Assembly: GCA_020053105.1 (NCBI GenBank)
Contig: JAGVNU010000028.1
Coordinates: forward strand, 41,733-105,732
Source of the DNA: Thermodesulfovibrionia bacterium
GTDB taxonomy: Bacteria; Nitrospirota; Thermodesulfovibrionia; UBA6902
Direction: 5' to 3'
DNA: 64,000 nt
In this document: piece by piece, positions 1 through 9,862 of the stretch
Layout: each line of letters opens with the position of its first letter
Numbering within the stretch: position 1 is the first letter of the stretch
The notes under the pieces: model-generated
What the model saw: only the letters and a program-made list of their open reading frames with translations
Databases searched by the model: none
Told to the model about the DNA's origin: nothing
Translations under genes and position numbers: made by a program

Positions 1-85
1 GTATTGAACATCTTGAGTTATTTATAAAATATACTACGCGACAAACCAGAAACAATCCAAAACACTTCCGGCTGATCTCCCGAAT

Positions 86-658
86 CTATGCCGTCAGATT
101 ATGACATGACCGCTTAATATCCGAAAAAGTCTTCAGGGCCTCATGGGCGTGTGAAATGATCCAGAAAGAAGTCTGTTCAACCGGAACGGCATTTACATCC
201 CCGAATATAAACTCCGTTGCTCTGGAGCCGAACTGGTCCTGATAACCGGTAACATCATTCCACGAGTCATGGTATATTTTATACCTGTCCTTTAATGAAT
301 CGGGTCCGTCAATGGACTCCGCGGATTTGCCATATGCCAGGGAATACAAATTATGTATTTCATCTATCAGCGATTGATTGGACCTGGAGAATTTTTTGTC
401 CACAAGCCAGAAATTTATCGCCACTATTTCATGAAACAGTTTGTGCTTATGCAATCCACTGAACAGCGATTCTGTTTTGGAATGCTCCTCTTTTATAAAC
501 GAGAGCGCATGGTCAACACAGGTATCGAACAACAGCCTGCCGAGCTCTTTTTGCGCCCCGTCCCGGGGCAATTTCCGAATTGCCTTCAGCCTGCCGCTAT
601 GGGAATTGTCTTTGCCGTTGAAAACCTTTTTAACTAACGCAGTAATCATAAGTAACAC
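86..658 (-). CDS. hypothetical protein
   Basis: 190-aa ORF, non-repetitive soluble composition, adjacent to and co-directional with YggT-like gene; family not recognised. Confidence 0.6.
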   Translation of the reverse strand: MLLMITALVKKVFNGKDNSHSGRLKAIRKLPRDGAQKELGRLLFDTCVDHALSFIKEEHSKTESLFSGLHKHKLFHEIVAINFWLVDKKFSRSNQSLIDEIHNLYSLAYGKSAESIDGPDSLKDRYKIYHDSWNDVTGYQDQFGSRATEFIFGDVNAVPVEQTSFWIISHAHEALKTFSDIKRSCHNLTA

Positions 659-662
659 CTTT

Positions 663-932
663 TTACCGCCAGGAAGCGGGTTTGAAAATTATAACAATTG
701 CGAGCCTTATAATGATAATTAATAAAATCGAAAGGGCAGGGACCCACCCTCCCTTTGCAAATGGGAATATCCTTTGAGTCAGCCTGAAGACCGGGTCAGT
801 CACCTTTGCAAAAGCAGTTGTCATGATGTTTTGCCTGGCGCCGATGATGAGCGTCAGGAGGACCCTTCCAAGGACCATCCACATGAGGAACGACAATGTG
901 TAGTTGACAAGCTGAAAAATATAAATGCTCAT
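663..932 (-). CDS. YggT family membrane protein
   Basis: 89 aa, two hydrophobic segments with YggT-like pattern (LGRVLLTLI...TDPVFRLTQRIFPF...G..PALSILLIIII). Confidence 0.75.
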   Translation of the reverse strand: MSIYIFQLVNYTLSFLMWMVLGRVLLTLIIGARQNIMTTAFAKVTDPVFRLTQRIFPFAKGGWVPALSILLIIIIRLAIVIIFKPASWR

Positions 933-981
933 AGGTTATATAATTTACTCCTCTGTGGTTACCCTTGGCAAGGGGATGTTT

Positions 982-1011
982 TGCAGGGGCGCTGCATGCA
1001 ACGCCCCTGCA
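982..1011. repeat. palindromic repeat TGCAGGGGCGCTGCATGCAACGCCCCTGCA
   Basis: 30-nt near-perfect palindrome between YggT-like and symporter genes; preceded by CTGTGGTTACCCTTGGCA, also seen in the proS copy. Confidence 0.8.
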
Positions 1012-1021
1012 TTTGAAAACT

Positions 1022-3028
1022 TTACTCCGCGTGCGTCTGTGCAGAACCTCTTGGAATTCTGACACTCTCTACGAATTCCTGCAGCTCGTGAGAAGGAGGT
1101 GCAGTCAATCTTGAGACAATGTAAATCGTGATGAACCCGAGCGGAATGCCGAACAGGCCGGACGAAATGGTCTTTACCCCGAACCAGTTCAGTCCGTAGA
1201 ACCTGCTGCCTATCATGTAAAACAGGCACATAGAGAAGCCTAACCACATGCCCGTAAGCGCGCCGGCCTTATTGGCCCGTTTGTCCCAGATGCCCATAAC
1301 AAGGGCCGGGAAGAACGACGCAGCCGCAATCGAGAACGCCCACGCCACGAGCTCGACTATGATCGTAAGCTTAAAGGTGGCGACATAGGCGGAGATAAGC
1401 GCGACTACCACAAGAAGCACCCTTGAAATCGTAAGCCTCTTCAGGATCGAGGCGTTCGGGTTGATCATCTTGTAGTAAAGATCGTGCGAAAGCGAGTTTG
1501 AGATGGTCAGAAGCAGACCGTCCGCAGTTGAAAGCGCTGCTGCAAGACCGCCTGCTGCCACAAGCCCTGAAACAACGTACGGAAGGCCCGCTATCTCAGG
1601 CGTTGCAAGCACGATTGCGTCAGCCCCGATTGTCAGCTCGTAGAACTGGAGTATGCCGTCGGCGTTCAGGTCTTTGAATGAGACCAGCCCTACCTTGGCC
1701 CAGTTCGCCATCCATGCAGGCAGCGATGCTATCGGCAGTCCTACGACATTGCTCAGCACCTCGTTTCTTGCAAAGGCGGCATATGCCGGAGCTGTGAAGT
1801 AAAGCAGGAATATGAAAAAGAGCGACCATCCGACAGAGATACGCGCCTGCTTGACCGATGGGACCGTGTAGTATCTCATGAGAATATGAGGCAGCCCCGC
1901 TGTTCCTACCATGAGGCAGAAAGTCAGGGCCAGCATATTCAGCATGTCCAGCCTCGCGAACGGTTCCAGATATGGTTTGATGGGTTTTGATTTGCCATCA
2001 GCAGCCGCTTTTGCCGCTTTCCATTTCTCTGTCGCTTCTGTTGGGTTTTTGGGAAGCGCTGCTATGGATTTCTGTATCGCTTCCCTGTCAGCCGCAGGGG
2101 CATCGACAGGAAGCGCGGCAAGCTTGTCTTCAAGCGCCTGGTTCTTTGCCGCAAGGGCCGCAGGAACATCTTTCATGTCAGCGGCGATCTTTTCCGATTC
2201 AACCTTCCATAGGCCCATGACCTCTATTTCTTTCGGGTCCGCATTTATTGCCTTTTCCTTTGCGTCTATCTTCTGCAGCACCTGCCCGTACATGACCTCC
2301 GATACAGGTATCCCTGTTGTGTTATAGGACATGACCGTCACAGGGACGAGATACGCAAGGATCAGGATGATGTACTGGGCGACCTGTGTCCAGGTGACCG
2401 CCTTCATGCCTCCCAACATCGAGCAGACCAGGATGCCTGCGAGACCGACAAAGACGCCGATCTGGAAATCAATACCAAGGAACCGGCTCATGATGATTCC
2501 CACACCCGTGACCTGTGCGATGAGGTAGGTGAATGACGCGATTATCGCCGCGATGATCCCTATTGTTCGCGCCGCGCTGCCGCCGTACCGTGCGCCGAGA
2601 AAGTCGGGGATCGTGTATTGTCCGAATTTTCTCAGATATGGGCCGAGGAACACCGCCAGGAGCACGTATCCGCCGGTCCACCCCATGACATAGGCAAGGC
2701 CGTCATACCCGAGACCGAAGATGGTCCCGGCCATTCCGATAAAGGAAGCTGCGGACATCCAGTCTGAGCCGGTCGCCATTCCGTTGAAAAGCGCGGGGAC
2801 CGATCTTCCTGCAACATAATACTCTGAGACCTTGGCAGTCCGCGATGATATGCCGATAAGTGCGTAAAGCCCTATGGTAATGCCCATGTACGTGTAACCG
2901 ATGGCTGCATTCGACATACCCATCTTCTCTCCGAAACCGAGAGCGATGACGAAGAGGATAAAGCCCCCGGTGTACATCAAGTAGATCTTGCCGAGGTTGT
3001 CCAAGAATGATGATTTTCCGTTTGCCAT
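1022..3028 (-). CDS. sodium:solute symporter (ActP-like, VC_2705-type, large variant)
   Basis: 668-aa multi-TM protein with SSS family motifs (SEYYVAGRSVPALFNGMATGSDWMSAASFIGMAG, GGLAAALSTADGLLLTISNSLSHD), paired with DUF4212 gene. Confidence 0.88.
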   Translation of the reverse strand: MANGKSSFLDNLGKIYLMYTGGFILFVIALGFGEKMGMSNAAIGYTYMGITIGLYALIGISSRTAKVSEYYVAGRSVPALFNGMATGSDWMSAASFIGMAGTIFGLGYDGLAYVMGWTGGYVLLAVFLGPYLRKFGQYTIPDFLGARYGGSAARTIGIIAAIIASFTYLIAQVTGVGIIMSRFLGIDFQIGVFVGLAGILVCSMLGGMKAVTWTQVAQYIILILAYLVPVTVMSYNTTGIPVSEVMYGQVLQKIDAKEKAINADPKEIEVMGLWKVESEKIAADMKDVPAALAAKNQALEDKLAALPVDAPAADREAIQKSIAALPKNPTEATEKWKAAKAAADGKSKPIKPYLEPFARLDMLNMLALTFCLMVGTAGLPHILMRYYTVPSVKQARISVGWSLFFIFLLYFTAPAYAAFARNEVLSNVVGLPIASLPAWMANWAKVGLVSFKDLNADGILQFYELTIGADAIVLATPEIAGLPYVVSGLVAAGGLAAALSTADGLLLTISNSLSHDLYYKMINPNASILKRLTISRVLLVVVALISAYVATFKLTIIVELVAWAFSIAAASFFPALVMGIWDKRANKAGALTGMWLGFSMCLFYMIGSRFYGLNWFGVKTISSGLFGIPLGFITIYIVSRLTAPPSHELQEFVESVRIPRGSAQTHAE

Positions 3029-3029
3029 T

Positions 3030-3332
3030 TTATTTCTCCTCCTCCTCTTCTACCCCGAATTCTTTGTCATACTTGTTCATTTTGAACGCGTAGTTGAATA
3101 TGAGCCACACGAACACGATGAGGGAGCCCTGAGCGGCCATGTAATAACCGAACGGGAACCCTAGGATCACTATGTTGTTGAGCTCTTTCACGAAGAAGGC
3201 GCAGACGTAAGTGACAATGAACCATATAACCATGGTAAATATTGTAAGTCTTATGTTCTTCTTCCAGTACAAATTACGAGTTTCTTTTGAAACTTCCTGA
3301 AGCTCTTTCATGCCATTTAATCCTCCTTTCAA
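3030..3332 (-). CDS. DUF4212 family small subunit of sodium/substrate symporter
   Basis: 100 aa, two TM helices (NIRLTIFTMVIWFIVTYVCAFF ... GFPFGYYMAAQGSLIVFVWLIFNYAFKMNKYDKEFGV), directly upstream of the symporter. Confidence 0.85.
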   Translation of the reverse strand: MKGGLNGMKELQEVSKETRNLYWKKNIRLTIFTMVIWFIVTYVCAFFVKELNNIVILGFPFGYYMAAQGSLIVFVWLIFNYAFKMNKYDKEFGVEEEEEK

Positions 3333-3411
3333 AGTTTGAATCGTGAATTTTTTCTTTTACCTCTCTATCCCCCCTGATCACCTCCTTTTCCCTGAAGTAA
3401 TAACAGCGTAT

Positions 3412-4059
3412 TCATGCCTTTCCTATTTTCAAGAGGTCCCTTATGCTTTTTACGCCGGACCCGGGCAGTGAGCTTAAAAACCGCTGGAAGAGCTGGGCGG
3501 TAATGAACGCGTCGCTCAGGGCGTTGTGCCCCTCGTTGAATGAAATGCTATACTCCCTTGCAATAGAGAACAGGTCGAGTTCGTCCCGCCTGGCAGTGTA
3601 ATGCCTGCTGAATGGTCCTTCATTGGATTTTATCCATTCGTATATTTTGCAGGTGTCCACTGCCGCGTTCTTCATATTTTTTCTGCCGGTGCGTTTCAAT
3701 TCCTTGTTGATGAAATTAATGTCAAGCGATACAAAATGCCCGACTATAACACTGTCCCCGCAAAAGGCTGACAGTTCATCCAGCACAGCGTCTATCGCTG
3801 GTTTCTGCTCAACCTCGGACGGAGTAATCCCGTGTATCAGGATGTTTTTGTGGTCCATACCGCTGGACGGATGAATGAGCTGGTAAAATGACGCGCCTAT
3901 ATCTATCCTTGCGCCTTTCATCCTGACTGCGCCGATAGAGACTATAGAGTCCTTTTTTAGATCAAGTCCCGTGAGTTCTGTATCAATCACGGTGTATTCC
4001 GCTTCCCCGATTGCCAGAGGCGCTGTGTCATCTTTTCTAGAGAAGAAGCCTGCCAGCAT
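3412..4059 (-). CDS. 3'-5' exonuclease, DnaQ/PolC epsilon-like
   Basis: Exo I motif VIDTELTG, Exo II VGHFVSLDINFIN, Exo III HNALSDAFITAQLF. Confidence 0.85.
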   Translation of the reverse strand: MLAGFFSRKDDTAPLAIGEAEYTVIDTELTGLDLKKDSIVSIGAVRMKGARIDIGASFYQLIHPSSGMDHKNILIHGITPSEVEQKPAIDAVLDELSAFCGDSVIVGHFVSLDINFINKELKRTGRKNMKNAAVDTCKIYEWIKSNEGPFSRHYTARRDELDLFSIAREYSISFNEGHNALSDAFITAQLFQRFLSSLPGSGVKSIRDLLKIGKA

Positions 4060-4060
4060 A

Positions 4061-5968
4061 TTATTGGTTCACCATCCCCGGCCTGTATAATTCTGTGATT
4101 GCCTCCTGAATATTCAGGATGAGCTGGAAGGATTCCTTCAGGGATTTTTTCTCAAGTCCGCTGAGATTGTTCGGGTTGATGAAATTGTCCGGTTCCAGGG
4201 ACTTCCCCATCAGGGCTATCTGGTGATGGATCCTGAGGAGGCTGATGAACTCAAAAGCCTGCTCTATCTCCTCGCCGAGTTCCATGACTATCGGATGCTT
4301 GTCTTTGAGAGAGCGCAGCCTTTCAAGGGTGGAGGTCTCGGACAGGCCTCTTTCAAGTGCAAACAGCCTTGCGATATCTACTATTGGGCCGATGCCCCGG
4401 AATTTGAGATTGAACTCGTCCTTATGCACCCCGCCTTTTTCAACGATAAAGGACTTGAAGAAACCGAGCGGGGGTCGGTTGTTCATTATAGTGCCTGCCA
4501 TGCGGGCAAAGAAAACGTTCTGATTTTTCAGGGTCTTGTTAAGGTATGCTCTTAATTTATCCGCGAGCTTGATGTCTCCATGCACAGGACGGAAGTCGAA
4601 GAATATTAGTGAAAATAATAAAGAATCCGGGGTCGGGGTATTTATCCATTTTGAAAAATAGTCTTTCCAGATTTTTAAGGGCTGACGCCATTTCGGATTG
4701 CTTGCCATATAACCGGCCGGGCAATTTGGAAAGCCGCATGCGACCAGTGCCTCTTTTACAAAGTCGGAAAATCCTTTAAAATATTCCTCTGCTTTCTTCC
4801 CGTCTCCGGGGGATTTCGGGTCTTCGTAGATAATCGCATTGTCCTGATCGGTCTTGAATGTCTGCTCTTTTCTGCCTTCGCTGCCGAACACAATGAAACA
4901 GTAATCGACCGGCGGTTTCCCGAATTTTCTTTCAGCGATCTCGAGTATCTTCCTGACGAGACGGTCGTTGATCTCTGATATTATCCTTGTGATATTGCCT
5001 GCCTTTGCTCCTTCTTTAAGCAGTAGGTTGACTATCCTGTTGATCTTTTTTGAGACCGGCACAAGGTCCTCGATGTTCTGGCGGGTCTCTATGTCCCGGA
5101 CAACGGAGATGGGGGAAGTGCCCTGCAGCATCATAAGGTCGTGATTTGTCAGGATGCCTCTTAATTTCCCATCATCAATTACAAGCAGATGATGAATGTT
5201 GTAGCGGATCATTTTAAGCAGGGCCTCAAAACAGTAGTCCCTCGCCTCTGTTGTCATAAGCGGGACACTCATTATGCTGCTGATCGGCTCAGCCACATTA
5301 AGGCCCTTTGAGACGACCTTGTCGCGGAGGTCCCTGTCCGTAACGATACCGGCAGGCAGGTTGTCCTGATCTACGAGGACAAGCGAGCTTATCTTCCTCT
5401 TTGACATCACCTCTGCGGCGTCTTTTATGGAAATCTCATTGGGCGCAGTTACTGCTGTCCTGGATGCCAGTTCTCCGACCGGTGTCGTAAACAGGAGTTT
5501 GTCGCCGCCGCCGTACAACAGGCTTTTGCTGTGCATTTCACTGAAGGTCTTATCTATGTATTTATTAAGGAATGATTTGAGGAAATACTCTGAGAAGGCC
5601 GCGTTGCCATCCAGGAGCCCCTGTATGGTTTCTTTAGTTACGAGGTAGCAGATTGTGTCCTCCACGGCTTTGACATTGGCGCGGGACCTGTCTCCACGGA
5701 TTAGGGAGAGAAGGCCGAAGGTGTCACCCTCGCTCCTGTAATCAATTACAACTTCCTCGTTAACATCGGGTCTTATGAATACCTTGACCCCGCCTTTTTT
5801 TATGATCCTGAGAAAGTCACTAGGCGGCCCGTCCTGCTGTAATATAAGCGTGTCTTTCGGGTAAAACTCGACGATGACCCCGCCGGCAATATTGCCCAGC
5901 GTGGCATCATCCAGTTCCTGAAAGGGCTGGATATTACTGAGAAAGTCTTTTACCTCTTTTACAGTCAT
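4061..5968 (-). CDS. cyclic nucleotide-binding / CBS / DUF294 putative nucleotidyltransferase (paralog A)
   Basis: cNMP-binding N-terminus, CBS pair (ISSLVLVDQDNLPAGIVTDRDLRD), DUF294 motif FIVFGSEGRKEQTFKTDQDNAIIY. Confidence 0.88.
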   Translation of the reverse strand: MTVKEVKDFLSNIQPFQELDDATLGNIAGGVIVEFYPKDTLILQQDGPPSDFLRIIKKGGVKVFIRPDVNEEVVIDYRSEGDTFGLLSLIRGDRSRANVKAVEDTICYLVTKETIQGLLDGNAAFSEYFLKSFLNKYIDKTFSEMHSKSLLYGGGDKLLFTTPVGELASRTAVTAPNEISIKDAAEVMSKRKISSLVLVDQDNLPAGIVTDRDLRDKVVSKGLNVAEPISSIMSVPLMTTEARDYCFEALLKMIRYNIHHLLVIDDGKLRGILTNHDLMMLQGTSPISVVRDIETRQNIEDLVPVSKKINRIVNLLLKEGAKAGNITRIISEINDRLVRKILEIAERKFGKPPVDYCFIVFGSEGRKEQTFKTDQDNAIIYEDPKSPGDGKKAEEYFKGFSDFVKEALVACGFPNCPAGYMASNPKWRQPLKIWKDYFSKWINTPTPDSLLFSLIFFDFRPVHGDIKLADKLRAYLNKTLKNQNVFFARMAGTIMNNRPPLGFFKSFIVEKGGVHKDEFNLKFRGIGPIVDIARLFALERGLSETSTLERLRSLKDKHPIVMELGEEIEQAFEFISLLRIHHQIALMGKSLEPDNFINPNNLSGLEKKSLKESFQLILNIQEAITELYRPGMVNQ

Positions 5969-6026
5969 AAGTTGTGACTTTTTTTATATTTTTAGGGGAC
6001 AATAATTAAAATAGATGGATAGAGTA

Positions 6027-6043
6027 AAGCAAGGCACATGCCC
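6027..6043 (-). promoter_or_regulatory. putative sigma-54 (-24/-12) promoter for the DUF294-A/exonuclease/DUF4212/symporter operon
   Basis: minus strand reads GGGCATGTGCCTTGCTT, matching (T)GGCACG-N4-TTGCWT with GG-N10-GC spacing, ~60 nt upstream of the 5968 start; adjacent gene encodes an NtrC-type activator. Confidence 0.65.
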
Positions 6044-6256
6044 ATAGGGCGGTAGTTATTTGAACTTATTGAAAATAAAGGCATAATTGTCTCGGGATGG
6101 GTTCAGGGCCAGCTTTTCCTTTCGGGGCAATATATGGTGGATGTTACTTTAAGTATCGTTATAACGGAAGAATTCAAGAAAATTATTAAATATCAGGCAG
6201 TTTAGGGATGTTACTTTTTGTAATTAGGTCTTGGGAGGACGTGAAAAAATGTAACG

Positions 6257-7606
6257 TTACTTGCCCCTGATGAGGCCCCATCTCTTTCTTTTTTCCCATA
6301 GCGATTTTCTTGTTATACCAAGCATGTCTGCCAATTCATTTTCACCGCGTGTTGACTGATACCGGAGAATAAACTCCTTGGTATACCCCTCAATTGAGAG
6401 GACCTTGTCAAGTGCTTCGCAGGGAAAGTCATCAATGACCTGGAGTGTTTCCGGAAGATGTTCCGGCAATATCATGTCCCGGTCCGTTACGAGCACTGCC
6501 CTTTCAATAATGTTCTGCAGTTCACGTACATTCCCGTGCCATGAATAATTCATCAGCAGGGTCTGCGCCATGTCATCAATTGTCGCTATGTGCTTGCCAA
6601 GCTCGTTTGAATATTTATTGAGGAAATGTCTTGCGAGTACCATGATGTCTTCCTTTCGTTCTCGCAGCGGGGGGAGCTTCAGCGTTACAACATTGATTCT
6701 ATAGTAGAGGTCTTCCCTGAAGACACTGTCCTTGACTGCCTTTACAGGGTCCCTGTTTGTCGCGGTTATAAAGCGCACGTCGATCTTTCTGCTCTGAACG
6801 CCGCCAAGGGGACGGATCTCCAGATCATCAATTACGCGGAGGAGCTTTGCCTGTAAGGAAAGAGTCATGTCCGCAATTTCATCAAGGAATACTGTTCCGC
6901 TGTCGGCCTCTTCAAATAATCCCCTTTTGAAAGTTACCGCGCCGGTGAAGGCGCCTTTGGTGTACCCGAACAGTTCGGACTCAAGGAGATTTTCCGGGAT
7001 GGCGCTGCAATTTATAGGGATGAACGGTTTTTCCCGCCTTGAGCTGTTGTAGTGTATTGCCCGAGCAAACAGTTCTTTCCCGGTGCCGGTCTCGCCGAGC
7101 AGGAGGACGTTGCTCTTTGAGTCGGCGATCTTCTTGACTTCATCTATGAGGGAAGTGATGACCTTGCTCTGCCCGACTATCTTTCCGAAATCATATCTGT
7201 TTTCAATCTGCTTTTTCAGGATGAGGTTTTCAGCCTTAAGCGCCTTTTCCCTCAACGCGTTTTTGATGGTCCTTTTCAGTTCTTCATGAATGATGGGTTT
7301 AACTACATAGTCGTATGCGCCGGCCCTCAAAGCGCCCACCGCTGTTTCCAGAGAGGCATACGCGGTTATCACAATAACGGATTGCTCGGGATATTTTTCT
7401 CTTACCCTGCGCACAAGTTCTATACCGTCAATTCCCGGAAGGATGATATCTGTGATGATGAGATCGTATGTGCCGTCTTCAATGCTTTGGAGGGCGGACT
7501 CGGCGCTGTTTGCGGAATCAACGGCATACCCTTCCTGCGAAAGAACCCTTTTCAGCGACTCCCTGAGTGTCCCTTCGTCTTCAACTATGAGTATTCGTTC
7601 AGCCAT
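6257..7606 (-). CDS. sigma-54-dependent response regulator, NtrC family (intact)
   Basis: receiver (LIITDIILPG), Walker A GETGTGKE, GAFTGA loop, GTVFLDEI, C-terminal Fis-like HTH (ELADMLGITRKSLWEKRKRWGL). Confidence 0.93.
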   Translation of the reverse strand: MAERILIVEDEGTLRESLKRVLSQEGYAVDSANSAESALQSIEDGTYDLIITDIILPGIDGIELVRRVREKYPEQSVIVITAYASLETAVGALRAGAYDYVVKPIIHEELKRTIKNALREKALKAENLILKKQIENRYDFGKIVGQSKVITSLIDEVKKIADSKSNVLLLGETGTGKELFARAIHYNSSRREKPFIPINCSAIPENLLESELFGYTKGAFTGAVTFKRGLFEEADSGTVFLDEIADMTLSLQAKLLRVIDDLEIRPLGGVQSRKIDVRFITATNRDPVKAVKDSVFREDLYYRINVVTLKLPPLRERKEDIMVLARHFLNKYSNELGKHIATIDDMAQTLLMNYSWHGNVRELQNIIERAVLVTDRDMILPEHLPETLQVIDDFPCEALDKVLSIEGYTKEFILRYQSTRGENELADMLGITRKSLWEKRKRWGLIRGK

Positions 7607-7646
7607 TTCAACCTCTCTGCGTTAATTTGGAAAATGCATTCAACAT

Positions 7647-7789
7647 AATGCAGATGTTGGAAAATAATTTGTTTTTCGATACCTTGAACGTAGTTTCAAT
7701 CAAGGTCAGGCTTCATATTTTAACAAAGTCACATGTACAATTTGATGAAATTTATCGAGTTAAACAAATTATTTTTCAATGTCTGCATT
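7647..7789. repeat. MITE-like element copy A (143 bp, imperfect terminal inverted repeats)
   Basis: AATGCAGATGTTGGAAAATAATTTGTTT at the left, inverted as AAACAAATTATTTTTCAATGTCTGCATT at the right; internal core TTTCGATACC..GAACG.AGTTTCAATCAAGGT shared with the 49317-49463 element. Confidence 0.75.
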
Positions 7790-7819
7790 ATTCGGATCAA
7801 TTGCATTATTTTATTGCTT

Positions 7820-9712
7820 TTAAACAATCAAAGGCTTGTACATCTCAACAACCGTCCCCTGCAGTTTCGATATAAGATGGAACGCCTCTCTGATTGTCCT
7901 TTTTTCAAGGTTGCTGAGCTTGTCAGGGTTTATAAAGTTTTCCGGTGAACGCCCTTCCTTTATCTGCTCATACTGATAATGCATCCTCAGCATCATAATA
8001 AACTCAAAGGCGTGCATAAGCTCATTGTGATACTCTTTGACCGCGGGATGCGTGATCTTAAGCGCGCCTATCCTGTCAAGAGTGGCGGTCAGTTTTATCC
8101 CGCTTTCGAGGGCGAAGAGCCTGATTATATCATTAAGCGGCATCACGCCCTTGAGCTTCAGGTCGAATTCATTTTTATGTTCACCGCTTTTTTCAACGAC
8201 GAACGATTTCAGGAACCCGATGGGAGGGCTGTTCTTTACAATTATATTGGCCATTTGCCCGAGAAATATTTTGTTCTTTGCGATAAGCGGCATATAAAAA
8301 CTGCCCAGTTCGTTGCATAAGCTGAATTTGCCGTGCACGGGTCTCATGTCAAAAAATATAAGGGATTTAAGGACTGCTTCCGGGGTCGGGCGCGATATCC
8401 AGTTTTCGAAATATTCCTTCCACCGCTTAAGAGGCTTGCGCCATTTTGGGTTGCTCGCCATGTAATCCGCCCGGCATGAAGAAAACCCTATTTGTATGAG
8501 GCTGTCTTTTATGAACCCGGCAAGCGCGGAAAAATATTTCTCCGCCTCTTCTTCAGCCTCAGCCGATGGCGTGTCTGCATAGATGATAGCATTGTCCTGG
8601 TCGGTCTTGAACGTCTGTTCCTTCCTCCCTTCGCTGCCGTAAACGATAAAACAGTAAGGCACTGGCGGCTGTCCGAATTTCCTCTCCGCGATCTCGATGA
8701 CCTTTTTCAGCAGCCTGTCGTTTATCTCGGTGATAATGCCGGTAATACTGCTGGCCTTTGTGCTTTCCTGCAGAAGCAGTCCTATTATAGTATTCATCTT
8801 TGCCGAGACAGTGACGAGATCTTCAATGGTCTGCTGTTTCTCAATATCATTTACAAAGGACAATGGCGACGTCCCCTGAAGGAGCATCAGGTCATGATTG
8901 GTGATGATGCCTTTTAATTCCCCCTCTTTAATTACGATCATATGGTGTATGTTGTACTTGATCATCTTCAGCACCGCATCAAAACATGAATCGTTCGCGT
9001 CGACCCTGATGAGGGAAATGCTCATGATGTTTTTAACCGGGTCCGTCACATTGCGTGCGCTTGCAACGACCCTCCGCAGGTCGCGGTCTGTGATGATCCC
9101 GGCAGGGACATTGTTCCTGTTCAAAACAATCAATGAGCTGATCCTGTGCTTTGCCATGACCTGCGCGGCTTCCTGAAGAGTCGTGTCTTCCGGGACTGTT
9201 ATCACCTCTTTGGCAATGTCTCCGGAAGGTGTTGTGAACAGAAGCCGGTCGGTCCCGCTGTAGGCGAGGCTTCTGCCCTTCATCTCCTCAAACGTCCTTT
9301 CAACGTACCTCGTCAGGTGAGACATGAAATACTCGGCAAACGCAGGCCTTGACTCGATCAGCTTTAATACCTTGTCCCTGCCGAGGGTATAGCAGATGGT
9401 ATCATCGGCGGCAATGACCGTGGTCTTCTGCTTGTCCCCTGCAATCAGGGAAACGAAACCGAAGCTGTCACCTTCTCCCCTGTAATCAATAATTGAGTCG
9501 GTCCCGCCTTCAGCCTTCATCAATATCTTTACGCTGCCTTTCTTTATTGTCCGGACAGCTTCGCTGGGAGGTCCGTCCTGCTTCAGGATGACCGTATCTT
9601 TCGGATAGAATTCCATTGACAGATTGTGCGCGACGTCCTTCAGGACCGGTTCATCAAGGAGCTGAAAAGGGGGGTTCTTCTTTAAAAAGCCTATCGCTTC
9701 TTCGAGGATCAT
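7820..9712 (-). CDS. cyclic nucleotide-binding / CBS / DUF294 putative nucleotidyltransferase (paralog B)
   Basis: same architecture as 4061-5968 (FIVYGSEGRKEQTFKTDQDNAIIY); start set at MILEEAIGF because the upstream part of the listed ORF is non-conserved and includes a palindromic repeat. Confidence 0.87.
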   Translation of the reverse strand: MILEEAIGFLKKNPPFQLLDEPVLKDVAHNLSMEFYPKDTVILKQDGPPSEAVRTIKKGSVKILMKAEGGTDSIIDYRGEGDSFGFVSLIAGDKQKTTVIAADDTICYTLGRDKVLKLIESRPAFAEYFMSHLTRYVERTFEEMKGRSLAYSGTDRLLFTTPSGDIAKEVITVPEDTTLQEAAQVMAKHRISSLIVLNRNNVPAGIITDRDLRRVVASARNVTDPVKNIMSISLIRVDANDSCFDAVLKMIKYNIHHMIVIKEGELKGIITNHDLMLLQGTSPLSFVNDIEKQQTIEDLVTVSAKMNTIIGLLLQESTKASSITGIITEINDRLLKKVIEIAERKFGQPPVPYCFIVYGSEGRKEQTFKTDQDNAIIYADTPSAEAEEEAEKYFSALAGFIKDSLIQIGFSSCRADYMASNPKWRKPLKRWKEYFENWISRPTPEAVLKSLIFFDMRPVHGKFSLCNELGSFYMPLIAKNKIFLGQMANIIVKNSPPIGFLKSFVVEKSGEHKNEFDLKLKGVMPLNDIIRLFALESGIKLTATLDRIGALKITHPAVKEYHNELMHAFEFIMMLRMHYQYEQIKEGRSPENFINPDKLSNLEKRTIREAFHLISKLQGTVVEMYKPLIV

Positions 9713-9758
9713 GGTAGTTAATAATATACTACAAGATGGGAATCCTTGCCGCCCTCCC

Positions 9759-9786
9759 GTAGGGGCATGGCGCGCCATGTCCCTAC
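9759..9786. repeat. palindromic repeat GTAGGGGCATGGCGCGCCATGTCCCTAC
   Basis: 28-nt near-perfect palindrome with GTAGGGGC/GTCCCTAC ends; same family as 982-1011, 53222-53276 and 58310-58341. Confidence 0.75.
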
Positions 9787-9862
9787 ATGGTATGTGAACG
9801 CGACGCGAGGGGATTATTGATATTGTATAATATCCGGGAACAGATGATGAAGGAGGTCTGCC

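Noticed and set aside
1911-2327. 138-aa Ser/Ala-rich plus-strand ORF
   Set aside because: Antisense to the Ala/Lys-rich insertion of the symporter, which explains its composition
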